This document shows, one piece after another, positions 1 through 7,193 of a stretch of DNA of 10,210 nucleotides. The number at the start of each line of letters is the position of its first letter. Position 1 is the first letter of the stretch. This DNA comes from Basidiobolus heterosporus B8920 (Eukaryota > Basidiobolomycota > Basidiobolomycetes > Basidiobolales > Basidiobolaceae). A program made the translations under genes and the position numbers. Where the stretch lies: NCBI GenBank assembly GCA_000697455.1, contig JNET01030320.1:1-10210 (forward strand), read 5' to 3'. The notes under the pieces are model-generated. The model worked only from the letters and a program-made list of their open reading frames with translations. It was not told where the DNA came from and did no database searches.

Positions 1-1402
1 TAAAGGAATATATCAGCGCAGATGCTGTCAACAAAAAGACTCTTGACGAACAGGAAGAATGGGAACTTTTACAGAAGCTCGAGCATTCCAGAAAACCACT
101 GACCGTTAAAGCTTTACGATTAAAACGGAAATTACATCTGCGTCGAGTAAGTAATTGTTTGCATTGGAGCATGAATGAGCATCGGCTAACACGAAGTAGC
201 TCAAACGAGGCTTAGATATTTCCATCTTTGACATAGACAAGACCATCAACAATTATTTGAGATCACAAGTGCGAGTAGAGGGGGTGACCAAAACGGCAAC
301 ATCCAAGCGTAAGAAGCCATGCGAAAAGCCAGAGAAAGACGAAGCAACGATCACAAACCAGAAAATTGCACAGCTCGAAAAGGTACCATTGAATAAGAGT
401 ATAAAGTATCTCGGCTTCGTTAAACTCACAATCATACGTAGTACACACATACGCCACATAGGCACTCTTTTGCTCGAAGACTCTACGGAAATCCAGAGTT
501 GTCCAATACACTAACATCATTCCAGGCATGGACAAGTCCATACTTCGGCCGTACACTTAGACCTTATATCCGAAGAGACTACGAGTCAAAACCACCCAAG
601 CTGCAACTTTTGGAGGATATCGTTAAATATTCTAATCGGTAAGAACGATTTTTTAGTTTCAAATGGCCTTGGAAATCTGATCTCACCATGGGTTTCAACT
701 AGCCTTGACCCATCATGGAGCCCACCGCCGTCAGCACCCATAGATTATTGCTATTTCCAACCGCAACATCTTCAGCAAGTAAACGATTGTCTATGTCGTT
801 GCTTCTGGCCCGGAATTGACAGTAAGTGCACTTGAAAAATGGCATTCCCAACAGAGATTAATCTACTTTTAGTGTCAGAGGCACTTTTGTTTCCCGACTT
901 TAGCATCGTAGCACTCTATAAGAGAATGGTGATAGGTTGTGCTTTCATGACCCCGGACGCGTACATCACCTACATTGCCGTAGATCGAGGCTGGGAAGGG
1001 ACAGGGATCGGCCAGTAAGTATAATGGTTGGATGCTATAGAAGCTTCATGATATGCTGACCCTTGTTGCACGTATTCTAGATTCATGCTTTACCATTTGA
1101 TTCAGGTATTAAAAAGAAAGGAAGAAACTGCTCCATTGATAATCGCTTATTCAGATCTTTCTACTTGTAGACCAGCGTAGGCAAAGATGTCACTCTGCAT
1201 GTGTTTGCGAATAATCCCGCCATGGTAAGAAAGTAACATCTAGCTCTCCGCCCATATCACACTCACCTTGGCTTTTCATTAGATTCTATATCAGAAATTT
1301 GGCTTTAAGCCTGAACAATTCTTCGTGAACTTCTACGACAAATACCTGCCTGAAGGAAGTCGACTATGTAAAAACGCATTCTTCATGAGGCTTCGACGTT
1401 GA
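1..1402 (+). CDS. KAT14: KAT14/CSRP2BP-like GNAT N-acetyltransferase, 3' part (5' end outside window)
   Basis: The visible part joins eight exons: 3-146, 200-382, 526-638, 703-821, 873-1014, 1081-1105, 1171-1224 and 1283-1402. All phases agree and give 299 residues ending in FFMRLRR and TGA. Landmarks shared with animal KAT14 (CSRP2BP) are the basic stretch around LRLKRKLHLRR, then LRPYIRRDYESKPPKLQLL, then IDYCYFQPQHLQ and FWPGID before the GNAT fold, and FMLYHLIQ, GKDVTLHV, NPAMILYQKFGFK and the C-terminal FYDKY inside it. The acetyl-CoA loop reads EGTGIG (fragment residues 228-233); the GNAT consensus has Arg or Gln where this has Glu, an oddity that might weaken cofactor binding. In animals KAT14 scaffolds the ATAC histone acetyltransferase complex in the nucleus; that role is inferred here. 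Intron 2 (383-525) is the longest and has a weak GTACCA donor, so that junction is the least certain. The identification is from remembered family motifs. Confidence 0.85.
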
Positions 1403-1554
1403 TCAATACACCAAGTCAGGGAACAGTGCAGGGAACTCACTGAATCAGCTGCTGAGCTTGTACATTAAATTCTTGTATTTCTACACGTTCACTTTGAGTG
1501 CTTTTGTACTTTAATATTGGTTGCTTTTAGATTTCAGTAACGATGGATTAGATT

Positions 1555-1560
1555 TTTATT
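1555..1560 (-). terminator. Polyadenylation signal AATAAA (minus), MFS gene
   Basis: TTTATT on the plus strand reads AATAAA on the minus strand, 129 bp past the transporter stop codon. It lies beyond the AATAAA of the opposite gene, so if both are used the two 3' untranslated regions overlap. Confidence 0.4.
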
Positions 1561-1597
1561 AACAATGCTGAATTGTTAAGATGATTGAAGCCCATTA

Positions 1598-1603
1598 AAT
1601 AAA
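1598..1603 (+). terminator. Polyadenylation signal AATAAA, KAT14-like gene
   Basis: A perfect AATAAA lies 196 bp after the stop codon of the KAT14-like gene and 85 bp before the stop of the convergent transporter gene. It is the only canonical signal on this strand in the gap, so it is the likeliest 3'-end signal. Confidence 0.45.
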
Positions 1604-1688
1604 AGTAATATCTCTGGTAAATAGGTGTTGTCAATGGGGGTTAATAAATAAGATTTTCGAGATAAATAATGCCAGGATTTCAGAAGGG

Positions 1689-3317
1689 CTAATGGGAATA
1701 GCGTTGACTAATGAATTCATTCCACTCCGCGTCTTCCTGTTCTTTGCTGCATCTCTCGAACTTGATGCCGTTCTCGCGCTTGACAAGTCGCACAAGACTA
1801 CCAAATACACGAAAACGCATGATCTGACCTGGGACAGCAGGGAATAGACGATCACGAATGGTGACACGGACCAGGCAGCACAAAAGCAATCCAAGCACCA
1901 CAAATGCCAAGATCCAATAAATGTTTGTGATATAGGGGATTGCGTTCTTGATGCCGTATGTGTCCTTGAGTGATTGGAATACTGCAGTGAAGACCAAGCC
2001 ACCGCCAACACCAGCAATAGACCAGGCGGTGAGAATGATTCCGTGACAGGCCCCAATATTGCTTGGTCCATACATATCAGTCAGGAAAGCAGGAATGACC
2101 CCGAAACCTCCACCATAGCATGCAGTTAGTATCCACATGCACAATAGGAAGGCCCAGTAGGTTTTAGCGGTGATGATTGACTCGAAGGCAATCAAGATGA
2201 TTGTCTGACTGGTCAACATGAATAAATAGCAGTTCTTTCGGCCGGCGTAGTCCGAGATCGTGGAGAAAAAGATACGGCCGAACAGGTTGAACCCACCGTT
2301 GATGGAAACAATTGTGGAGGCTTCCTCTTGTGTTTTATCGAAGAGATTCTGCAACATATCGGCCAATCTTGACATTACTACCAAGCCGAAGACTGCGTTC
2401 GCGAAGAACGTCATGTACATCAGAATAAAATCACGTGATTTGATGGATTCAATTAAAGTAAGTTTGATGGTTGGTTGTTCTGGTACACTGATCTCGACGC
2501 TTTGGTCCTTTTCCTCTTGTGTGACCTTAGTCTTTGAGTTTTCGACTACATATCCAGGGGGAGGAATACGAATCACCGAGGCAGCCATCGACATGCACAC
2601 AAAGTAGCATGAACCGAGAATAACGAAAGTTAATGGAAGTCCGACCACATCATTCAGAGGCTGAGGAATTTTAGCAATAGCAATGGAGCCAGCTCCGAAC
2701 CCACAGACCGCAAATCCAGCTGCGAGTCCACGACGATCTGGGAACCATTTCTGCAATGCTGACACTGGTGAAATGTAGCCAAGACCAAGCCCAAAGCCAC
2801 CAATGATACCGTAACCAATATAAAGTAGCCACATTTGCTTGAAATGAATGGCCATCGCAGCAATCAAATTGCCCAGGTAGAAAAGACTGGCGGAGAGGAG
2901 TGCACCCTTTCTAGGGCCGTTTCTTTCGAGCCAAGGACCCATAGTAGCTGAGGATAAGCCAAACATGCCCACAGCAATGGAGAAAGTGATAGGTGCTAAA
3001 CCTGCATTCGCATCATTACTCACATGGAGATCAATCATTTTGTTGAACACGCTCCATGCGTACAGAGAGCCACAACAGAACTGAATGAGCAAGGCAGAAG
3101 GCATAAGTAGCCAACGGTTGAACGGCACGCTGCCATAGATGTAGCGCTCCCTTTCGATCTGCTGAGGAGATCTGTTGTTGGTAGTAGTGCCATAATGCCA
3201 CTGAATAAAGGCGATAACACGGTTAGAAGAGGTGACTGGGTTATCTGGGATTTCCTGGGTTGCCATCGTGATGGACCGATGATTTTTTTCATCCTCTTGT
3301 CCGAATTTTTGGGACAT
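1689..3317 (-). CDS. MFS transporter, oxalate/formate antiporter-like (OFA) family
   Basis: This is an intronless 542-residue membrane carrier. The open frame reaches a TTG at 3323, but the first ATG is at 3317-3315 (MSQKFGQ), with A at -3, so I start there; a second ATG (MATQEIP) lies about 17 codons on. A hydrophilic N-terminus of about 65 residues precedes the first membrane segment (about 69-91, ending SLYAWSVF). The MFS signature loop between helices 2 and 3 is ERNGPRKG, and GYISPVSALQKWFPDRRGLA (about 180-199) is typical of OFA proteins. The second-half signature is GRIFFSTISDYAGRK, and about 12 helices are expected. In bacterial OxlT, Arg272 (TM8) and Lys355 (TM11) handle oxalate; here a TM8 Arg may be present (MSRLADM), but the likely TM11 (about 423-447) has no Lys or Arg, so a different substrate is probable, perhaps a monocarboxylate. 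The membrane and substrate cannot be read from the sequence. Confidence 0.92.
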   Translation of the reverse strand: MSQKFGQEDEKNHRSITMATQEIPDNPVTSSNRVIAFIQWHYGTTTNNRSPQQIERERYIYGSVPFNRWLLMPSALLIQFCCGSLYAWSVFNKMIDLHVSNDANAGLAPITFSIAVGMFGLSSATMGPWLERNGPRKGALLSASLFYLGNLIAAMAIHFKQMWLLYIGYGIIGGFGLGLGYISPVSALQKWFPDRRGLAAGFAVCGFGAGSIAIAKIPQPLNDVVGLPLTFVILGSCYFVCMSMAASVIRIPPPGYVVENSKTKVTQEEKDQSVEISVPEQPTIKLTLIESIKSRDFILMYMTFFANAVFGLVVMSRLADMLQNLFDKTQEEASTIVSINGGFNLFGRIFFSTISDYAGRKNCYLFMLTSQTIILIAFESIITAKTYWAFLLCMWILTACYGGGFGVIPAFLTDMYGPSNIGACHGIILTAWSIAGVGGGLVFTAVFQSLKDTYGIKNAIPYITNIYWILAFVVLGLLLCCLVRVTIRDRLFPAVPGQIMRFRVFGSLVRLVKRENGIKFERCSKEQEDAEWNEFISQRYSH

Positions 3318-3392
3318 TTTCAAAATGTTGCAAGGCTAAGGCTGAAAGGGAAGATAAAATGGAACTTAAGTATTCAGTCATGATGCTCCTCC

Positions 3393-3402
3393 TTATTTAT
3401 AG
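3393..3402 (-). promoter_or_regulatory. TATA box of the MFS gene
   Basis: The minus strand reads CTATAAATAA about 80 bp upstream of the ATG at 3317. A start of transcription 25-30 bp downstream would fall just after an out-of-frame ATG (near 3380), so that ATG is probably excluded from the mRNA. The remaining leader would be about 55-60 nt. Confidence 0.55.
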
Positions 3403-4743
3403 TCCTCGACAAACATCAAAGGCCCTCTTGCATCTCTATCCTGAACCATGAGAAAGACCAATTGAGGTAAATGCTTTGCACCACCTCATCTGTCTAAGTG
3501 ATCTTGCTTCCTGCTTCCATTTCTGGCGGCTGATCTATACGCTTGAGTAACCAGCCAATTTAGATGAGTCATTTCTTCCCCAGGGAATCCTTATACATTA
3601 CACTAAGGCTGGACGCTAAACTTTAAGTGACTTTTGATGATTTCAAGTGGACTGGCCTACTAGCGTGAAAGTGATGTATATTTTGAATGGGCCTTGTGTC
3701 ATTGTGTGTGTAACCTTCGTTTAGGCTGTCAAACAATTATTCGAGTTCCTCGGTTTCACTCGCGAGGAATCTTAGAGATGCATGTAGGTTTTCAATGTTT
3801 CTGAGTTGATTAATCTGGTACTTGCTTGAACTCCTATTAAGCACATATTTCATGTTCTTGCAAACGTAGGGGCTTCGACGAATATTAGTCTGGTACAACC
3901 ACAAGAACTATTCGACGTGCTATCGAGTTGACTCAAATTTCCATTCTTTACAAAGCATGAAGTTAATTTCAGGTTGCCCAAGATTCTCTTGACATTGGTT
4001 AATTAAAACCGTTCATACTACCTAGGTTCAGTAAATTCAGGTTGAGACCGGATAACACATACCATGCCATGTTGATGTCTCGGGGTTTTCGTTCTTTCAC
4101 ACCAGACATTGAAACATACGATCTAGCTTCCCCAGATCATGTCACCCACATATAGTATCGAAGGTAAATTCAGTTCAAACTACCAACAGTTACACCGTTG
4201 GAGAAGTCAGTTAGCTGTGAGCTAAATCAGAACAGAGCTATTTGGTAATACATGGCATCCCTCAGTCGAATTTAGCCGGATGATTTCTCAGGATATGTGG
4301 ATGAACAAGATGGGAAGGTATGTGAAGAAGTGAGATCCAACCAACTTACCGTCTTTACCTAAGAGATCTCTGCGCGTGATCCATTAATTGGTAGTCCTGG
4401 ATAGAATGCAAACAAAAAGCACTCGAAATATATTGATCAGTGGGAATACTAGTAACTGAAGCCACATGTGTATTATCGGATTAAATAAACCCTCAATCCT
4501 AATCAGGGCTAGAACCTTGGGCTTATTTACCAAACCTGTAGCCATCTAAACTGGTGATCCATTTTTTAGCGAGGTCAAGGCACAAGTTTCAATGACGGTT
4601 TCATAGAGGAATTGGTTGTGAATATTTCCTCGTTGCGATACTGATCTGAACAAAAGTTCAAAATCTTTGGTGTTTGAAAAGATAGACATTCATATTTCTA
4701 TATAAATGGCGATCTTTCAATCGATGATGTAACTCAGGTATGG
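3403..4743. other. Gene-poor intergenic DNA, left part
   Basis: I find no ORF or spliced gene that I can support over about 1.34 kb. Visible items are weak. A hairpin with a 7-bp stem (TTCCTCG at 3746-3752 with CGAGGAA at 3763-3769) has a 10-nt loop. A short ORF of 26 codons starts at 4075. An exon-like 42-bp stretch (about 4277-4318, PDDFSGYVDEQDGK) sits between a TTTAG acceptor and a GTATGT donor. A TATATAAA (4699-4706) precedes only an 8-codon ORF. Part of this DNA must hold the promoter of the minus-strand transporter. Confidence 0.6.
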
Positions 4744-4840
4744 CTGTGATTGTGGTTATGGTTACGGTTACGGTTACGGTTGTGATTAGGGTTGGGGATC
4801 GGAGTCAGGTGTGGGCGTGGGTGTGGATGTGGGTGTTGGT
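4744..4840 (+). repeat. Degenerate telomere-like G-rich hexamer block
   Basis: From 4744 to 4797 nine hexamers run in register: CTGTGA, TTGTGG, TTATGG, TTACGG three times, TTGTGA, TTAGGG and TTGGGG. These are one to a few changes from the common fungal telomere unit TTAGGG. After a 13-bp break (4798-4810) five more hexamers follow to 4840 (GTGGGC, GTGGGT, GTGGAT, GTGGGT, GTTGGT). All G-rich sequence is on the plus strand, with several GGG runs that could form an imperfect G-quadruplex. An ORF through it only translates the repeat (alternating Val, Thr and Trp) and is not a gene. It could be an interstitial telomeric relic or a decayed hexanucleotide microsatellite. Confidence 0.7.
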
Positions 4841-5032
4841 GTATGAGCATGGCCTTGTTTGGCGATCAACCCTCCTAACTAGTGACACTAGGTCATCCGC
4901 ATACAATTAACATTTAAGTTGCTGATGCGCGCGGACTGAATAAGGGATTGCATGGGGGAAATGAAGGCTTGATTGAAGGTCGGGTGCGCTCTACTCATAA
5001 TTGAAGATTGTATGCGATTAGTGACAAATCCT

Positions 5033-5114
5033 AATTGTATTGGGCAATTGTATTGGTGGGTCAACGCAAGTGTATTAATACAACTATATCATTGTATCGG
5101 AGAGGCTACATAAA
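5033..5114 (+). promoter_or_regulatory. Candidate promoter: duplicated ATTGG boxes, palindrome, TATA-like site
   Basis: A 13-bp tandem duplication (5033-5045 and 5046-5058, 11 of 13 identical) doubles an ATTGG, which is CCAAT on the other strand, at 5039-5043 and 5052-5056. A perfect 12-bp palindrome TGTATTAATACA follows at 5071-5082, then TACATAAA at 5107-5114. The TATA-like site is 47 bp before the ATG at 5161. The order and spacing resemble a compact fungal promoter; this is inference from pattern only. Confidence 0.4.
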
Positions 5115-5160
5115 CACCCAAGTCATCTCATCTATGCGACAGCAACCTTGACTTCCGCAC

Positions 5161-5313
5161 ATGGCTTCGTCACACATGAATCCGGTTCACTTCGTCCTAG
5201 ATAACATGTGGAAGGTGTTTCTGGTGTTCTTTTTGGCACACGAGCTCAATGTGAAATATTCCTCAGTGAAGAAGCGCGGCACCCCCTCTACAAAAGATAC
5301 TCCACACCAGTGA
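5161..5313 (+). CDS. Candidate small gene, 50-residue membrane peptide, unrecognised
   Basis: An ATG at 5161 opens 50 codons ending in TGA. The peptide begins MASSHMNPVHFVLDN. It has one short hydrophobic stretch around residues 17-27 (WKVFLVFFLAH), then a basic and polar tail (VKKRGTPSTKDTPHQ), which suggests a small single-pass membrane protein with a positive C-terminus. It matches no family I recognise. Support comes mainly from context: a TATA-like site and duplicated CCAAT boxes upstream, an expected leader of about 20 nt that would skip the earlier ATG at 5134, and AATAAA 72 bp after the stop. Against it, 50 codons can be open by chance, and the base at -3 is C. It could also be part of a non-coding transcript. 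Confidence 0.35.
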   Translation: MASSHMNPVHFVLDNMWKVFLVFFLAHELNVKYSSVKKRGTPSTKDTPHQ

Positions 5314-5384
5314 TCATTTCCTAGTGATCAGCACCCCTGTTTGTATGGATCTCCGTAGCTAATACAGAATGATACCATGTATTC

Positions 5385-5390
5385 AATAAA
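5385..5390 (+). terminator. Polyadenylation signal AATAAA after the small ORF
   Basis: A perfect AATAAA lies 72 bp past the stop of the 50-codon ORF. Between them is a direct repeat of the palindrome TGATCA (5311-5316, overlapping the stop codon, and 5325-5330). Confidence 0.35.
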
Positions 5391-6063
5391 GTATTCGTTT
5401 CAAAGCGCACAAAGAGAATTGCTGTGAACATGATGATATGGTTTCAGTAAGCCCAGCGGTGGACAGTAGATGTCTCCTAGTTAATCTTCCCACTATATTT
5501 ATTCATACTGTAATCCCACTGTAAACTGTATTCTTGACTTACTGGCATTGTCTCTCCTATTGATTTGTAATCTATACCCTTGGTCTCACCAACTCTTACT
5601 TTTCAGGGATTTGTTTCTTCGGTCCCACTAACTTTATTGCGCCATACTGTTGTGTTCATCATATGACTTCGATAACTTTTCAGGGCCTTGAACACTCGTA
5701 GTGTATGTGTGCCAAGTGTGGAATCGATGCCTAATTTAGTGAAATTCTCTATATTTTGTGTGTTTATTTGTAGGTGAACCAACAGGATGATTAATGTCTG
5801 ATAATTTATAACAAATACAAACCATCTAAATATTCTTTATTCATCGCTGAAAATCTACGGATTTTAAGTTTTACAAGCTAACCATATCCTCGCCCTTTCG
5901 TTACCATTTCCTCACGAATTACTCCTAACATAAACATACTTGGTCCCTGTTAATTCCTTACTAGACCAAGAAAAGTCATTTGAAGCATTATCGGTAGTGT
6001 CGGACCACTCATGGTACTTTTTGATTAACTAAATTGTAGCATATATTCTATTACAATTTGATG
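5391..6063. other. Gene-free intergenic DNA, right part
   Basis: About 670 bp of AT-leaning sequence has stops in all frames. The only internal resemblance I see is a weak partial repeat about 40 bp apart (GGTCTCACCAACT at about 5582 and GGTCCCACTAACT at about 5622). ACTTTTCAGGG occurs twice nearby (about 5600 and 5676). I see no tRNA, transposon ends or coding signal. Confidence 0.6.
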
Positions 6064-6089
6064 CCAATCTATTGGTCAGTAAAATAAAG
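6064..6089 (+). promoter_or_regulatory. CCAAT box pair and AT-rich core upstream of the polyphosphatase gene
   Basis: CCAAT (6064-6068) and its inverse ATTGG (6071-6075) form an imperfect palindrome about 90 bp before the ATG at 6160. AAATAAAG (6082-6089) follows as a possible TATA-like core. The leader after it is pyrimidine-rich and repeats GATTTTCT. Confidence 0.35.
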
Positions 6090-6159
6090 TCCAAACTCTT
6101 TACGAACTCACTGCTATCCAAGTAATTCTAGAAGAGATTTTCTTTCCGATTTTCTCCAC

Positions 6160-7098
6160 ATGTCGAGAGGTCCCTCCTTTCGTTTTCTTATAGCCACTTT
6201 GTTTTTTCTCGTGGCTCTGTTTACCTTGTATTCATCTAAGAGAGCTCTTACCATAACTAATAATGAGCTACCACTTTCCTCTTCAAACTCCGCTCAAGTC
6301 AAGGTTTTGAATATGCCAGATCGAAACCAGCGGTTCTTCGTTGTTGGAGATGTTCACGGGTGTCTTAATAGTCTTAACAGACTCATTGAGAAACTTGACT
6401 TAACACCAGAAGATAGAGTCATCTTTGCTGGTGACTTAGTAGCCAAGGGTCCCGACTCTCTTGGTGTATTAGAAAGAGCTAAAGAGCTAAACGCTTTATG
6501 TGTACGGGGTAACCATGATGATGAAGTACTACGCTGGAGAAAATATCTTCGTTTAGTAGGAGAAGAAAATGTTGACAAAAAGAATTTACCAGAAGGTTTA
6601 ACTTCCGATGAGCATCAGAAACTTGCTAGGTGCTTGTTTGCCTTTTCTTTATATTCTTTAATTGGTTTGGTTTCTAACTCTTCTCCTGCATATAGTTCCT
6701 TACCTGAGGAGTTGTTAGATTATCTGGAGAGCTGTCCTGTTATCTTATCCATACCCCAGCACGATATTGTTGTGGTCCATGGAGGTATAGATCCTGCAAG
6801 ACCGGTTGATGCTCAGGATGAATATGTGATCATGAATATTAGAAACATCCTTGATAACGGGAATCCCTCTAGACTAACTTCGCAAGGGACTTCCTGGTCT
6901 AAAATATGGGATAGAGTTCAAGAGACAAAAGAACATCCAACCACTGTTGTCTATGGACATGCTGCAGTACGAGGCTTGAGCATCAAAAAGTATTCCATCG
7001 GACTAGATACTGGATGTGTCAAAGGAAATCATCTAACTGCCATGAGTTTTCCTGATCAAGAATTAACCGACGTGAAATGTCACAAGCATAACCTTTAG
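6160..7098 (+). CDS. PPN2: ApaH-like metallophosphatase, Ppn2-type polyphosphatase
   Basis: This intronless gene encodes 312 residues, close to the 326 of yeast Ppn2. Residues 8-24 form a hydrophobic signal anchor after a short basic N-terminus, then a polar linker leads to a complete PPP-superfamily metallophosphatase core from about 58. Visible metal and phosphate motifs are GDVHG (63-67), GDLVAKGPDS (91-100), RGNHDD (116-121), VVHGG (205-209), VYGHA (264-268) and GLDTGCV (281-287). The KGP and RGLSIKKYS elements are typical of eukaryotic ApaH-like phosphatases. In yeast Ppn2 is a vacuolar, Zn-dependent endopolyphosphatase that cuts long polyphosphate chains; the anchor here fits delivery to the vacuole. 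Some relatives act on capped RNA or dinucleoside polyphosphates, so the substrate remains inferred. The ATG is the first in a pyrimidine-rich leader (CACATGTCG). The stop codon is only 95 bp from that of the convergent Mpo1-like gene. Confidence 0.88.
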   Translation: MSRGPSFRFLIATLFFLVALFTLYSSKRALTITNNELPLSSSNSAQVKVLNMPDRNQRFFVVGDVHGCLNSLNRLIEKLDLTPEDRVIFAGDLVAKGPDSLGVLERAKELNALCVRGNHDDEVLRWRKYLRLVGEENVDKKNLPEGLTSDEHQKLARCLFAFSLYSLIGLVSNSSPAYSSLPEELLDYLESCPVILSIPQHDIVVVHGGIDPARPVDAQDEYVIMNIRNILDNGNPSRLTSQGTSWSKIWDRVQETKEHPTTVVYGHAAVRGLSIKKYSIGLDTGCVKGNHLTAMSFPDQELTDVKCHKHNL

Positions 7099-7112
7099 TT
7101 GAATTCCCATCA

Positions 7113-7118
7113 TTTATT
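7113..7118 (-). terminator. Polyadenylation signal AATAAA (minus), Mpo1-like gene
   Basis: TTTATT here reads AATAAA on the minus strand, 75 bp past the Mpo1-like stop and only 14 bp from the opposite stop codon at 7098. Cleavage at the usual distance would fall at or inside the 3' end of the phosphatase coding region. I see no canonical AATAAA for the phosphatase in the gap. Confidence 0.4.
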
Positions 7119-7193
7119 ACATCATAGAAAGTAAATTGCAAAAAATTCCGAGTGATGTTTAGTATTGATTGTAAACGTTTTGCCATTCGTTAG

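Noticed and set aside
383-525. A possible extra exon inside the long second KAT14 intron
   Set aside because: The only in-phase candidate would leave a 28-bp intron and adds no recognisable sequence; a single 143-bp intron with a CTAAC branch is simpler.
3318-3323. Upstream start of the transporter at TTG
   Set aside because: Non-ATG starts are rare in eukaryotes, and an in-frame ATG with A at -3 follows two codons later.
4075-4155. 26-codon ORF (MSRGFRSFTPDIETYD) followed by an exon-like piece at 4277-4318
   Set aside because: I could not find splice sites joining them in phase, and no family is recognisable; chance is a sufficient explanation.
4742-4912. ORF starting MAVIVVMVTVTVTV across the G-rich block
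   Set aside because: It is only the translation of the hexamer repeat (Val, Thr, Trp runs) and has no domain or splice support.
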